Source of the DNA: Kiloniella majae
GTDB lineage: Bacteria > Pseudomonadota > Alphaproteobacteria > Kiloniellales > Kiloniellaceae
Reading direction: 5' to 3'
DNA length: 64,000 nt
Assembly (NCBI RefSeq): GCF_002118315.1
Contig: NZ_MTSZ01000008.1
Coordinates: 1 to 64,000 of the forward strand
Part shown: positions 27,319 to 36,186 of the stretch, one piece after another
Numbering within the stretch: position 1 is the stretch's first letter
How the letters are laid out: each line of letters opens with the position of its first letter
Position numbers and translations under genes: made by a program
The notes under the pieces: generated by a model
The model's database searches: none
Told to the model about the DNA's origin: nothing
Seen by the model: only the letters and a program-made list of their open reading frames with translations

Positions 27319-27371
27319 TTGACAATAAAATCTGTTACTAAGCCATGACTGACTTCAACAGGATTTTGTTA

Positions 27372-28151
27372 ATGCATAATATTTCAGCCCTTTTATTTGA
27401 TCTTGATGGCACCGTTTATCGAGGAACAGAAGCCATTCCCGGCGCGAGTAACTTCATTGCCACGTTAAAAAAGCGCGACATTCCCTTTTTGTTTGTGACC
27501 AATCGTGGCAATCGCCATCCCTCTGCTGTTGCAGATCAACTTGTATCTATGGGCATTCCCTGCACTGAAGATGATGTCCTGACATCGGCACAGGCCGTTG
27601 CAATGGGTTTGAAACCCGGAACAACAATCTATTGCCTTGGGGAAGAGCCACTTAAATCAACTCTCAAAGAAGCCGGTATGAACATCGTGGATAGTGCAGA
27701 TAATCATGAGGTCGATGCTGTTGTTGTCAGCTATGACCGGGGCATTAACTATGAAAAGCTAAGCCACGCACTACGTTTTATTGATAAAGGCGCGCGATTT
27801 ATTGCAACCAATACAGACCGCTTGATCACTGTCGAAGACGGTATCCTACCCGAAGCTGGACCATTAGTTGCAGCTGTTCAAGCCGCCACAAACAAAGAAC
27901 CAGAAATCTTTGGGAAACCCGAAAAACCTATTATGGATGCCGCTTTGAAACGCATAGGAATACCCGCCGATCAGTGTGTGATTATCGGGGATAATCTGTT
28001 CACAGATATTCTTGCCGGTCATAAAGCGGGGATGAAATCCATCCTGATTTTAACGGGTGTCGCCAATCGCAAAGACGGTGAACACGCTAAATATAAACCA
28101 ACATGGATTGCCGAAGACTACAAAGACCTTGCTGACATTTTGTTTGGGTAA
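27372..28151 (+). CDS. HAD-superfamily class IIA phosphatase (NagD / phosphoglycolate-phosphatase type)
   Basis: A haloacid-dehalogenase phosphatase with motif I DLDGTVYRG, motif II (VTNRGNRHP), the motif III lysine in GKPEKPIM, and motif IV GDNLFTDILAG. The IIA cap domain lies between motifs II and III. The preferred start is ATG at 27372 (AGGA 8 nt upstream), giving 259 residues; an ATG at 27345 lacks a ribosome-binding site. Substrate is not fixed by sequence; relatives act on nucleotide monophosphates or phosphoglycolate. Confidence 0.88.
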   Translation: MHNISALLFDLDGTVYRGTEAIPGASNFIATLKKRDIPFLFVTNRGNRHPSAVADQLVSMGIPCTEDDVLTSAQAVAMGLKPGTTIYCLGEEPLKSTLKEAGMNIVDSADNHEVDAVVVSYDRGINYEKLSHALRFIDKGARFIATNTDRLITVEDGILPEAGPLVAAVQAATNKEPEIFGKPEKPIMDAALKRIGIPADQCVIIGDNLFTDILAGHKAGMKSILILTGVANRKDGEHAKYKPTWIAEDYKDLADILFG

Positions 28152-28152
28152 T

Positions 28153-28180
28153 AAAAAAAGCCGGGCATTAATCCCGGCTT
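28153..28180 (-). terminator. Terminator of polA
   Basis: On the minus strand AAGCCGGG and CCCGGCTT form an 8-bp stem around a 7-nt loop and end in TTTTTTT. The hairpin sits between the converging HAD and polA genes and may act both ways, but the long T run favours polA. Confidence 0.88.
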
Positions 28181-28205
28181 CTTCATCGTCATTTAGCATG
28201 TAGTA

Positions 28206-30986
28206 CTAGTGAGCTTCACCCCAACTACGCCCAACACCTGCATCTGCCGTAAGGGGAATTGAGAGTTTCAGTACGGGATCACAGGCGTTTTCCATAACAG
28301 AACGCACGATCTCTGACGTCGCCTCAACTTCTGCTTCAGGGACCTCAAAGATTAATTCATCGTGCACCTGAAGCAACATCTTTGCGTTTAGATCAGCATT
28401 ACTCAACGCAGCCGGCATCCTGATCATTGCCCGCTTGATGATATCTGCTGCTGTTCCTTGAATTGGCGCATTAATCGCTGCACGCTCACCAAAGTTCTTG
28501 CGCATTGGATTTTTCTCATTGATCGACGGTAGATGAATATGACGCCCAAACAGTGTTTTCACAAAACCATGTTTGTGTGCAAATTCTTTGGTCTCTTCCA
28601 TGTAACGTTTGATTCCCGGAAACCGTCCGAAATAAGCATCGATATAATCTTTGGCGTCTTTTCGGGAAATCCCCAAGCTTGCAGCCAAACCAAACGCGGA
28701 CTGACCATAGATAATACCAAAATTAATTGCCTTCGCCTGTCGACGGATCATCGGATCCATACCTTCAATCGGTGTATCAAAAACCTGATGTGCCGTAATG
28801 GCATGAATATCCTGCCCCTCTACGAAGGCTTGACGCAAAGCATCTTCTTCCGCAATTTCAGCAACAAGACGAAGTTCGACCTGAGAATAATCCACAGAAA
28901 GCAGTTTATAACCATCTTCAGCGATAAAGGCATCTCTGATCTTTCGACCTTCTTCTGTACGAACGGGAATGTTCTGCAAGTTTGGATCGGATGAAGATAA
29001 CCGCCCGGTTGATGCTACAGCCTGTGCATAGGATGTGTGAACACGTCCCGTTTTACTATTAATTTGATCTTGAAGGGCGTCAGTATAAGTACTTTTCAGC
29101 TTCGCAAGCTGGCGCCATTCAAGAACTTTAGTTGGTAGGGTATGTCCCTCGGCGGCGAGTCCTTCCAGAATGTCGGCCCCTGTACTGTACGATCCGCTTT
29201 TACCCTTTTTACCCCCCGGCAATCCGAGCTTATCAAACAGGATCTCCCCCAATTGCTTGGGTGATCCAATAGTGAAAGGTTCACCCGCGACTTCATGAAT
29301 CTCTGACTGCAAATCAACCAGACGTTGGGCAAAGTTATTAGAGAGGCGGTGCAGGAAGGGGCGATCCGCTTTAATCCCGCGTTGCTCCATATCCGATAAT
29401 ACCTTTACCAACGGTCGCTCAATCGTCTCATAAACAGTTGTCATCTTCTCTGGAACCAGGCGCGGCTTCAAAGCAGCATGAAGACGATAGGTAATCAAAG
29501 CATCTTCTGCGGCATAATCCAGCGCTTTATCCAGAGGCACCTTATCGAAAGTAACCTGAGACTTTCCTGTTCCGGCAACTTCCTTGAATTTAATTGTCGT
29601 GTGATCCAGATGTAACTCAGCCAGTTCATCCATCCCATGCCCATGCATCCCACCTTCGAGTACGTAAGATAAGAGCATCGTATCATCAACGGGTGAAACT
29701 GAGATTCCGTTTTGAGCAAAAATCACCATGTCATACTTGATGTTTTGCCCGATTTTGAGAACCGATGGATCTTCCAGTAATGGCTTCAAAAGTTCTATGG
29801 CACGCGCTTTCGGAATCTGCTTAGGACGATCTGCTGAACCGCCCAACAAATCAAGTCCACCATCACCACTTTCAGAGATAGCAATGTGATCCAAAGGGAT
29901 ATAACAGGCTCTGTTACCTCCCGTGGACAAGCTCACACCGACAAGATTGGCACTCATGGCGTTCAGCGATGTTGTCTCGGTATCAACAGCAACGGTTCCT
30001 TTAGACTTAGCCTCAGCAATCCACCGTACAAGCGTGGCTTCATCCTGCACCAATTCATATTCCGGATCACCATCTTCAGATGCAGCTTCATCCGTCACTT
30101 CCATTGGGGCGTCCCCTAGGCGTTTTGACATTCTAGCCAACAAGGAACGGAAAGCATTCACTTCCAAGAAGGGACGAAGCACTTCTGCCACAGGTTCCCG
30201 TGTCGCAAAGCCTTCCAGTGGAATTTCGACGGGGACATCCTGTTTAAGTGTCACCAACTGCTTACTGATACGCGCCATTTCTGCATTATCCTGCAGCTTT
30301 TCCCGGCGTTTTGGCTGCTTAATCTCGCCTGCCCGATCAAGTAAGCTTTCCAGATCCCCATATTCAGTAATCAGCTGAGCTGCGGTTTTTATGCCAATAC
30401 CCGGTACACCCGGCACGTTATCAACAGAATCGCCTGCTAAAGCCTGTACATCGACAACTTTGTTCGGTTGAACCCCAAACTTCTCAAATACTTCGTCCGG
30501 ACCAATGATTTTATTCTTCATCGGGTCCATCATCGAGATGCCTGGCTCAACCAGTTGCATCAGATCCTTATCCGATGACACGATGGTCACATCTATGCCT
30601 TTTTCCTTGGCCTGACGTGCATAGGTCGCGATTAAATCATCCGCTTCAAAGCCTTTCATTTCGACCTGTGGCAAGTTCAACGCGTCTGTTGCTTCTCTGA
30701 TAAGCGCAAATTGCGGAACGAGATCTTCAGGCGCTTCCGGTCGATGGGATTTGTACTCTTCATAGATATCCATGCGAAAGCTTGATCGCCCTGCATCAAA
30801 GATGACAGCAATACCGTCAGCCTCCATATCGTCACGCAATTTGAGCAACATATTGGTAAATCCGAAAACAGCATTAACGGGTGTTCCGTCAGGGCGAGTC
30901 ATCGGAGGAATGCCAAAGAAAGCCCGGAAAATATATCCGGAACCATCGACGAGGTAGAGGTGCTTGAAAGGTACGTTATCAGTCAT
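28206..30986 (-). CDS. polA: DNA polymerase I
   Basis: PolA fills gaps and removes RNA primers. The 926-residue product (start ATG at 30986; a TTG 6 codons upstream is less likely) has three domains: 5'-3' exonuclease (LYLVDGSGYIFRAF, GFEADDLIAT, GVPGIGIKTAAQLI) over about residues 1-290, a 3'-5' proofreading domain with intact DTETTSLNAM and YAAEDALITYRL, and the polymerase with motif A DYSQVELRL, the O-helix region RRQAKAINFGIIYG and motif C QVHDELIFE. The proofreading acidic residues are present, so it should be proofreading-competent. Confidence 0.98.
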   Translation of the reverse strand: MTDNVPFKHLYLVDGSGYIFRAFFGIPPMTRPDGTPVNAVFGFTNMLLKLRDDMEADGIAVIFDAGRSSFRMDIYEEYKSHRPEAPEDLVPQFALIREATDALNLPQVEMKGFEADDLIATYARQAKEKGIDVTIVSSDKDLMQLVEPGISMMDPMKNKIIGPDEVFEKFGVQPNKVVDVQALAGDSVDNVPGVPGIGIKTAAQLITEYGDLESLLDRAGEIKQPKRREKLQDNAEMARISKQLVTLKQDVPVEIPLEGFATREPVAEVLRPFLEVNAFRSLLARMSKRLGDAPMEVTDEAASEDGDPEYELVQDEATLVRWIAEAKSKGTVAVDTETTSLNAMSANLVGVSLSTGGNRACYIPLDHIAISESGDGGLDLLGGSADRPKQIPKARAIELLKPLLEDPSVLKIGQNIKYDMVIFAQNGISVSPVDDTMLLSYVLEGGMHGHGMDELAELHLDHTTIKFKEVAGTGKSQVTFDKVPLDKALDYAAEDALITYRLHAALKPRLVPEKMTTVYETIERPLVKVLSDMEQRGIKADRPFLHRLSNNFAQRLVDLQSEIHEVAGEPFTIGSPKQLGEILFDKLGLPGGKKGKSGSYSTGADILEGLAAEGHTLPTKVLEWRQLAKLKSTYTDALQDQINSKTGRVHTSYAQAVASTGRLSSSDPNLQNIPVRTEEGRKIRDAFIAEDGYKLLSVDYSQVELRLVAEIAEEDALRQAFVEGQDIHAITAHQVFDTPIEGMDPMIRRQAKAINFGIIYGQSAFGLAASLGISRKDAKDYIDAYFGRFPGIKRYMEETKEFAHKHGFVKTLFGRHIHLPSINEKNPMRKNFGERAAINAPIQGTAADIIKRAMIRMPAALSNADLNAKMLLQVHDELIFEVPEAEVEATSEIVRSVMENACDPVLKLSIPLTADAGVGRSWGEAH

Positions 30987-31222
30987 GCTGCACAGAATGC
31001 CCAAGCGGCCCGGTTAAGTCGAGCAGGAATGACAGAAATCTCCTCTGAAATCATAAAAATGTGACTTTCCAGAATTCATAAGAAAAGAGCCCGGGGAAAT
31101 TACCTGATAAAATCAGTCAGTTTTTTTTCAATACGAATGGAATAAAACCCAAACCCCAGACGTTATCCCCACAGTTACAAAGAGAATAAAAATAAATAAC
31201 TCACTACGTACACGGGGAATAC

Positions 31223-32545
31223 ATGACTGAAAAATCATCAAAAAGATTCACAAAAAACTCTGGAATTCCAAAGCTTTTTGACCTCTATTCATCCGATCCA
31301 GCTGCCGCCGACTTCAAAATATTCGGCCGCGTTCCAGATCAAAATCGCCGCGGTTTTCTGAAAGGCGCAGGCCTCGCTACAATGGGTGCTATGCTGGGGG
31401 CTTCTATTCCCTTTAGCAAAAACATGCCCGCTGGTTTGATTCCAGTTGCCCTCGCCGAGACGGGTGGTGTTATCGAAGGAAAAGACGGACTGACACTCCT
31501 TAATGATCGACCTCTTAATGCTGAAACGCCACCACATCTTCTCGATGATGCAATAACCCCGGTAAACCGCCACTTCATCCGTAATAACGGTATCCCACCA
31601 GAAGACGTTGATGCAGAGTCTTGGACTCTGACCATTGATGGTCTCGTCGACAAACCCATGAAACTGACAATTGCTGATCTGAAGAGCAAATTTGAAGTTG
31701 TGACCAAAGCACTCGTCATCGAGTGCGGTGGAAATGGACGTGCTTATTTTAATCCCCCGGCAAAGGGCAACCAATGGACTCTGGGGGCAGTTGCCTGTTC
31801 TCAGTGGACCGGCGTCCGCTTGAAAGATGTTCTGGAAGCTGCAGGCGTTCAGAGCAGTGTAGTTTATACCGCGCATGAAGGCGCCGATGGTCATCTTTCC
31901 GGAGACCCAGAAAAGCTGCCAATTTCTCGCGGTGTTCCCATCGCCAAAGCATTGGACCCGAATATTCTGATTGCCTTTGAACAAAATGGCGAACCAATCC
32001 ACCCCATGAACGGTGCACCATTACGTCTTGTTGTTCCGGGCTGGCCCGGATCTTGTTCTCAAAAATGGATAACGCGCATCTGGCTACGGGATCAGGTTCA
32101 CGATGGCCCCAAAATGACAGGCAAAGCCTATCGTGTTCCGAACCACCCGGTTTCCCCAGGTGAAAAGGTGGATAAAAAAGACTTTGAGATTATCGAGCGG
32201 ATGCCCGTTAAGTCACTCATCACTTTTCCACAATCCGGTATAGAAACCACAGATAAGGACATTACCGTTCGCGGTCACGCGTGGTCCGGGGATCGGGATA
32301 TCAATTCCGTTAAAGTTTCTATTGATTTCGGGGCAACATGGCAGGAAGCCAAATTGGACAAGGCAGCCAATACAGGTGCTTGGCAAAACTGGTCTGCCTC
32401 AGTCACCTTACCGGAAAAGGGCTATTACGAAATTTGGGCAAAAGCCACAGATTCAGAGGGAGAAAGCCAGCCACATGCCATTGACTGGAATCCCAAAGGG
32501 TATCTGAACAATACAATGCATCGCATCGCTGTTCGGATTTCTTAA
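31223..32545 (+). CDS. sorA: Sulfite dehydrogenase molybdopterin subunit (SorA/SoxC-like), Tat-exported
   Basis: A periplasmic molybdenum enzyme that oxidises sulfite to sulfate. The 440-residue precursor has a twin-arginine motif NRRGFLKG (Arg42-Arg43) before a hydrophobic stretch, the sulfite-oxidase domain with the molybdenum-ligand cysteine Cys168 in VIECGGNGRAYFNPP, and a C-terminal dimerisation domain. The next gene encodes a small cytochrome c with a signal peptide, which makes the pair a SorAB-type enzyme rather than SoxCD; no other sox genes are nearby. Confidence 0.9.
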   Translation: MTEKSSKRFTKNSGIPKLFDLYSSDPAAADFKIFGRVPDQNRRGFLKGAGLATMGAMLGASIPFSKNMPAGLIPVALAETGGVIEGKDGLTLLNDRPLNAETPPHLLDDAITPVNRHFIRNNGIPPEDVDAESWTLTIDGLVDKPMKLTIADLKSKFEVVTKALVIECGGNGRAYFNPPAKGNQWTLGAVACSQWTGVRLKDVLEAAGVQSSVVYTAHEGADGHLSGDPEKLPISRGVPIAKALDPNILIAFEQNGEPIHPMNGAPLRLVVPGWPGSCSQKWITRIWLRDQVHDGPKMTGKAYRVPNHPVSPGEKVDKKDFEIIERMPVKSLITFPQSGIETTDKDITVRGHAWSGDRDINSVKVSIDFGATWQEAKLDKAANTGAWQNWSASVTLPEKGYYEIWAKATDSEGESQPHAIDWNPKGYLNNTMHRIAVRIS

Positions 32546-32566
32546 ACCTATCGCGTTCTTTTTTGC

Positions 32567-32594
32567 GCCTTGGCGGTGATTTTATCGCCAAGGC
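32567..32594 (+). promoter_or_regulatory. Hairpin between sorA and sorB
   Basis: GCCTTGGCG and CGCCAAGGC form a perfect 9-bp stem around a 10-nt loop, with no T run after it. It could stabilise the sorA message or lower sorB expression relative to sorA. Confidence 0.5.
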
Positions 32595-32642
32595 AGTCCA
32601 TGCTATCGTCATGAATATGCGATCAGTGGATATTTATACCTT

Positions 32643-33002
32643 ATGGATAACTATACGATGACAAAAACATCACTGCGTCGCGGTGCTGCAAAAGCATTCC
32701 TGTTGGCATCAACACTCTTTGCCTTTGGCAGTCCTAGCCTCGGTCAAGACGCCGACGAAGACGAGTTTGAAGGACTTGTCGCAGGTCCCGGGCAAGAAGA
32801 GGTTTTGATCTACTGCTCGGCCTGCCATTCAACTAGAATTGTGCAACAACAAGGGCTCTCACGGGATGAGTGGGCAGAAACACTGGAGTGGATGGTGGAA
32901 GATCAGGGCATGAGCGAGATTGAAGAGCCAGACCTTACGTTGATCCTCGATTACCTTGCCAAAAACTATAACATTGATCGTCCTAATTTCCCTGCAAATT
33001 AA
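32643..33002 (+). CDS. sorB: Cytochrome c subunit of sulfite dehydrogenase (SorB-like)
   Basis: A 119-residue small c-type cytochrome. A signal peptide covers about residues 1-34 (ending near LGQ), the single heme motif is CSACH (Cys58, Cys61, His62), and a methionine in EWMVEDQGM is a likely sixth ligand. It lies about 100 nt after sorA in the same direction and would take the electrons from sulfite oxidation. A second ATG at codon 6 is possible. Confidence 0.85.
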   Translation: MDNYTMTKTSLRRGAAKAFLLASTLFAFGSPSLGQDADEDEFEGLVAGPGQEEVLIYCSACHSTRIVQQQGLSRDEWAETLEWMVEDQGMSEIEEPDLTLILDYLAKNYNIDRPNFPAN

Positions 33003-33048
33003 GATGTAAAACCACATCTGATTGTTAGGTAAAAAAATTCTCAACACA

Positions 33049-33074
33049 AAGCCGGACAAATAGCTGTCCGGCTT
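33049..33074. terminator. Bidirectional terminator between sorB and the anti-sigma gene
   Basis: AAGCCGGACA and TGTCCGGCTT form a perfect 10-bp stem around a 6-nt loop. The T-rich tail (CATCTTT) is on the plus side. It separates two converging genes. Confidence 0.75.
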
Positions 33075-33110
33075 CATCTTTAATTATCGTTTAATTGAAA
33101 TCAAAACAAC

Positions 33111-33938
33111 CTACGCACAAGGTGTAGACTGCGCGTAGACCTGCTGCATTGCGTATTGTTCATCGTCAGAAGAAGGAAGGTTTCTTTCCCCCTGAAGTTT
33201 CAGGTAAGTCGCAATAGAATCAAACCGTTTTTGCTCCATACCTGTTGCCAAGAGAGCAAAACGGAAACGTTTTCCCTTCCAGAAATCAGTTACCAGATTT
33301 TTTGTTTCGGAAAAGTTGGAGGGCAATCCCTGAAGCTCACTATTTTTGCGCGTCTGATCATCTTGAAGTGCGGTTACCAACAGAGAAACACGGCAGCCCC
33401 GCAAACCCCGATAATGCATCACAATTGCATCATCACGATCAAAAGTGCTGATAGACAAATCCACGAGATAAAGTTTGCTGCCTGTAAGATCCGGCGCTTG
33501 CAACGTACCAGATACGGCAGCCGCAAGCAGTGGCTTATATTCAAGCTCTGATACAACAAAGCTTTGACCAGAAAGATCTTCGTGGCGATCCAGCGCCCAG
33601 TGCTCAAAATCAGGAGAGGAAAAATACCCCAAAGGAGAAACCATTACAAACAAGACAATAACCGCAGCAAGAATAGAGATACCAGCTACGACCTTCTTGT
33701 AATCAAGCACCCTACTTACATTTATGTCAGATACCTGTTCGCTCTGATTCGTCAGAACACTCGCGGCTAACGCATTTTTTAACAGCGTAAGCCGGGCAAT
33801 TTCAGACGAAATTTCCGGGTCTTTTTCGGCATAACTTTTCACCCATGCCTCTTGGGATGGAGATAATTCACCATCAACAAACGCATTCAATGTTTCCCAA
33901 TCAGGGCTTTCCCCGATGGGGCGATCCTTATTGGACAT
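33111..33938 (-). CDS. Membrane-bound anti-sigma factor
   Basis: A 275-residue protein with a short cytoplasmic N-terminus of anti-sigma type (ETLNAFVDGELSPSQEAWVKSYAEKDPEI, residues 15-43), one membrane segment near 87-107, and an exported C-terminal part. It starts about 18 nt after the stop of the ECF sigma gene, so the two are an operon and the protein presumably holds that sigma factor at the membrane until a signal frees it. The zinc-finger Cys/His of ZAS anti-sigma factors are not evident. Confidence 0.85.
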   Translation of the reverse strand: MSNKDRPIGESPDWETLNAFVDGELSPSQEAWVKSYAEKDPEISSEIARLTLLKNALAASVLTNQSEQVSDINVSRVLDYKKVVAGISILAAVIVLFVMVSPLGYFSSPDFEHWALDRHEDLSGQSFVVSELEYKPLLAAAVSGTLQAPDLTGSKLYLVDLSISTFDRDDAIVMHYRGLRGCRVSLLVTALQDDQTRKNSELQGLPSNFSETKNLVTDFWKGKRFRFALLATGMEQKRFDSIATYLKLQGERNLPSSDDEQYAMQQVYAQSTPCA

Positions 33939-33956
33939 AACTAACGATACTCACGA

Positions 33957-34487
33957 TTAACGGGACTCATGTGGGAACTTAACAATCTTTTCGTCCGCCT
34001 CTTCTTCCAATCTTTGCAACAACGCTTGTCGTGCACGACTGATCCTACTCATAACCGTACCCGGAGAAATATCCAGCAACTCGGCCACTTCCTTGTACCG
34101 TAATCCCAGAATATCCACCAAGGCCAGAACATCTCTATGATCTGCGGAGAGCTCCTCATAGGCCTTTCTGATGGCGAGAGTATCTTCCGGAGCAAGTGCT
34201 TGGTCATTGATCTCACTTACCCAACGTTTTTCCTGCGCGAAATATTCCCTACGCACCGTTTTTTTTCTTTGTTCATCAAAGAAGTGGTTGCGAAGAACAC
34301 GAAACAGCCAAGGTCGCAGTTCGTCCACCGACTTCAAACGGGTTCCAGATTCAAACGCCCGCGCAATTGCTTCCTGCACCAGATCTTCGGCCTGTTCCCG
34401 ATCCCCACAAAGGGCGATGGCATAAGCTTTCAAATCTGGAACCAGCTTTTCTATGCGTCGACGACTGCCGAAAAATGACCGTAACAA
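33957..34487 (-). CDS. ECF-type RNA polymerase sigma factor
   Basis: A 176-residue group 4 sigma factor with region 2 (DREQAEDLVQEAIARAFES, RPWLFRVLRNHFFDEQRK) and region 4 helix-turn-helix (LGLRYKEVAELLDISPGTVMSRISRARQAL). The start is TTG at 34487, with AGGGA 5 nt upstream and no earlier ATG. It is followed by its probable anti-sigma factor. The regulon cannot be read from the sequence; neighbours suggest an envelope or oxidative stress role only loosely. Confidence 0.92.
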   Translation of the reverse strand: MLRSFFGSRRRIEKLVPDLKAYAIALCGDREQAEDLVQEAIARAFESGTRLKSVDELRPWLFRVLRNHFFDEQRKKTVRREYFAQEKRWVSEINDQALAPEDTLAIRKAYEELSADHRDVLALVDILGLRYKEVAELLDISPGTVMSRISRARQALLQRLEEEADEKIVKFPHESR

Positions 34488-34593
34488 AGGCTTCCCTGAC
34501 CAAAATCATCTTGAGACAAGATAAATATCACTGTCTCTGATGCGTATTATTTACAGGAAAAGATACAATAATAATCAGATAAGGTCCAAAGCC

Positions 34594-35514
34594 TTATCCG
34601 TTCTCTTCTGCAAGACGGTCATAGATATGGCTGTATTCTGCAATCTGTTCATCACAGAGGATAATTTCAAAGCTTTCCGGATCCCAAAAAGCATTCGCTT
34701 CACCACAAGACATCAAACGTAAGGTGATTTTACGCGGCAGATAGAAATTACCCTCAACATAGCTTTCAAATTCATCAAGAATACCATGCACATGCAACCA
34801 CTCGCGATAGCCCTTGTAACGCGGGTCTGGCTTGTCTTCAACAATCTCAATTCTGTCTGTGCGAATACGATCCCCAAGCCAGTGTGACGCCAACATGTCG
34901 TACCACTCATCGGTTTTTTCTTCGTATTCACCAACACATTCGGGCGTGACTAAATCCGCAACATCAAAGTCCGCAGGCAAATCTACATAAACATCCGGAT
35001 CTGATCCATAAACCATGCACAGGTGTTGCAAAAACCGCTCTGAGTCCAACGAATGTTCTCGCCCCTCACTGCTGTCGCCAAAACTTTCTTCCTCGCTCAT
35101 GGCCAACCAATAGAGCGCTGTTGAGAAAAGATAATTATCGAGTTGAACTTCCCGCTCTTCTCTCAAATTTCCTTCATTAAGTTCTTCGGTCAGGGCAATG
35201 ATCGAGAAGTGATCAACGGCATCCTCTTCGTTTTCGCTCAGTCGTAGATTGTACATAGATACAAAGGCATGACCTGCTTCGTGATAGAGTGTGAGCAAGA
35301 TATTTCCTGCGATAAATTCCTGCGCGGATAGTTCTTCTTCATCCTGTGCCTGCAGTTGCGGAGATAGCAAAATACTACAGCCAAGGATCCCAAGGGTTAC
35401 AACCCCGAGAACGCAAATCCTGGACACAACACATTTCAAGCCATGAACTATTGTGCAAACTTGCTGCATCAAAGCTTCTATACCCCACAACATAAGCTTC
35501 ATCACTTGCGACAC
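34594..35514 (-). CDS. Exported DUF4344-type putative zinc metallopeptidase
   Basis: The 306-residue protein has a hydrophobic export segment (about residues 28-52) and the zinc motif LYHEAGHAFV, an HExxH-type site whose histidines and glutamate are all present. The surrounding sequence and acidic middle part fit the DUF4344 family of putative metallopeptidases, whose substrates are unknown. Start codons at 35514 (GTG) and 35502 (ATG) are both possible. It lies upstream of the sigma factor gene on the same strand with about 106 bp between them. Confidence 0.75.
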   Translation of the reverse strand: MSQVMKLMLWGIEALMQQVCTIVHGLKCVVSRICVLGVVTLGILGCSILLSPQLQAQDEEELSAQEFIAGNILLTLYHEAGHAFVSMYNLRLSENEEDAVDHFSIIALTEELNEGNLREEREVQLDNYLFSTALYWLAMSEEESFGDSSEGREHSLDSERFLQHLCMVYGSDPDVYVDLPADFDVADLVTPECVGEYEEKTDEWYDMLASHWLGDRIRTDRIEIVEDKPDPRYKGYREWLHVHGILDEFESYVEGNFYLPRKITLRLMSCGEANAFWDPESFEIILCDEQIAEYSHIYDRLAEENG

Positions 35515-35652
35515 CTCATTAAAACTCTACGAGCAGAAAATATAAACCGACTTTCGAAAAACGAAAAAGATCCTATATGAGCTTAAACATACGATTAGAG
35601 CATAAAGATTATCTTAGTTTACCAGTAAAGGGTATATCAGTAAGGACTGTAC

Positions 35653-36186
35653 CTATTTTAAAAACCGGGTCTTATCCTGGCGGGTGTAGATTACATCTTG
35701 CAGGTCAAGTTGTTCCGTTTTCTTAAGAAAGTTCAATTGAATGCCTTCGTGCTCCAACAACCATTGTTTTCTTGCGACACCACCTGCATAACCCGTCAGC
35801 GTTCCATTGCTGCCAACAACCCTGTGACAGGGAAGAATAAGGCTAATAGGGTTCCGACCATTAGCACCACCTACAGCACGCACTCCCTTCGGATTGCTCA
35901 GCTTCTCAGCAATATCCATGTAGGAAAGTGTTTCCCCAAAGGAAATCTTGGTCAAAATAGCCCAAACTGATTTTTGAAAATCAGTCCCCTGAGGATCAAG
36001 CGACAAATCAAATTCTTTTCGCGAGCCGTCAAAATACTCTTTAAGCTGCTGTTTGCAGCGATCTGTGATGGAGCTGGGCTCGACAGCAGTTCGTTCGGAA
36101 CCACAAAAAATAACGTGTCGAACACCTTTTTCTGACGCTTTGATTTCCACCATGCCAAGGGGTGTTTCGATATAGTCAGTATACAT
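35653..36186 (-). CDS. ogt: Methylated-DNA-[protein]-cysteine S-methyltransferase
   Basis: This suicide enzyme repairs O6-methylguanine by moving the methyl group to its own cysteine. The acceptor motif PCHRVVGSNG is present, and 177 residues is the normal length. The start at 36186 is preferred over an in-frame upstream ATG because the encoded MYTDYIETPLGMVEI is the family's N-terminus. The ATG overlaps the stop of the Ada-AlkA gene (TAATG), so both repair proteins are made together. Confidence 0.94.
   Translation of the reverse strand: MYTDYIETPLGMVEIKASEKGVRHVIFCGSERTAVEPSSITDRCKQQLKEYFDGSRKEFDLSLDPQGTDFQKSVWAILTKISFGETLSYMDIAEKLSNPKGVRAVGGANGRNPISLILPCHRVVGSNGTLTGYAGGVARKQWLLEHEGIQLNFLKKTEQLDLQDVIYTRQDKTRFLK

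Noticed and set aside
31289-32002. 237-codon open frame on the minus strand opposite sorA
   Set aside because: It lies wholly inside sorA, has no ribosome-binding site or recognisable domain, and reflects codon bias of the real gene.
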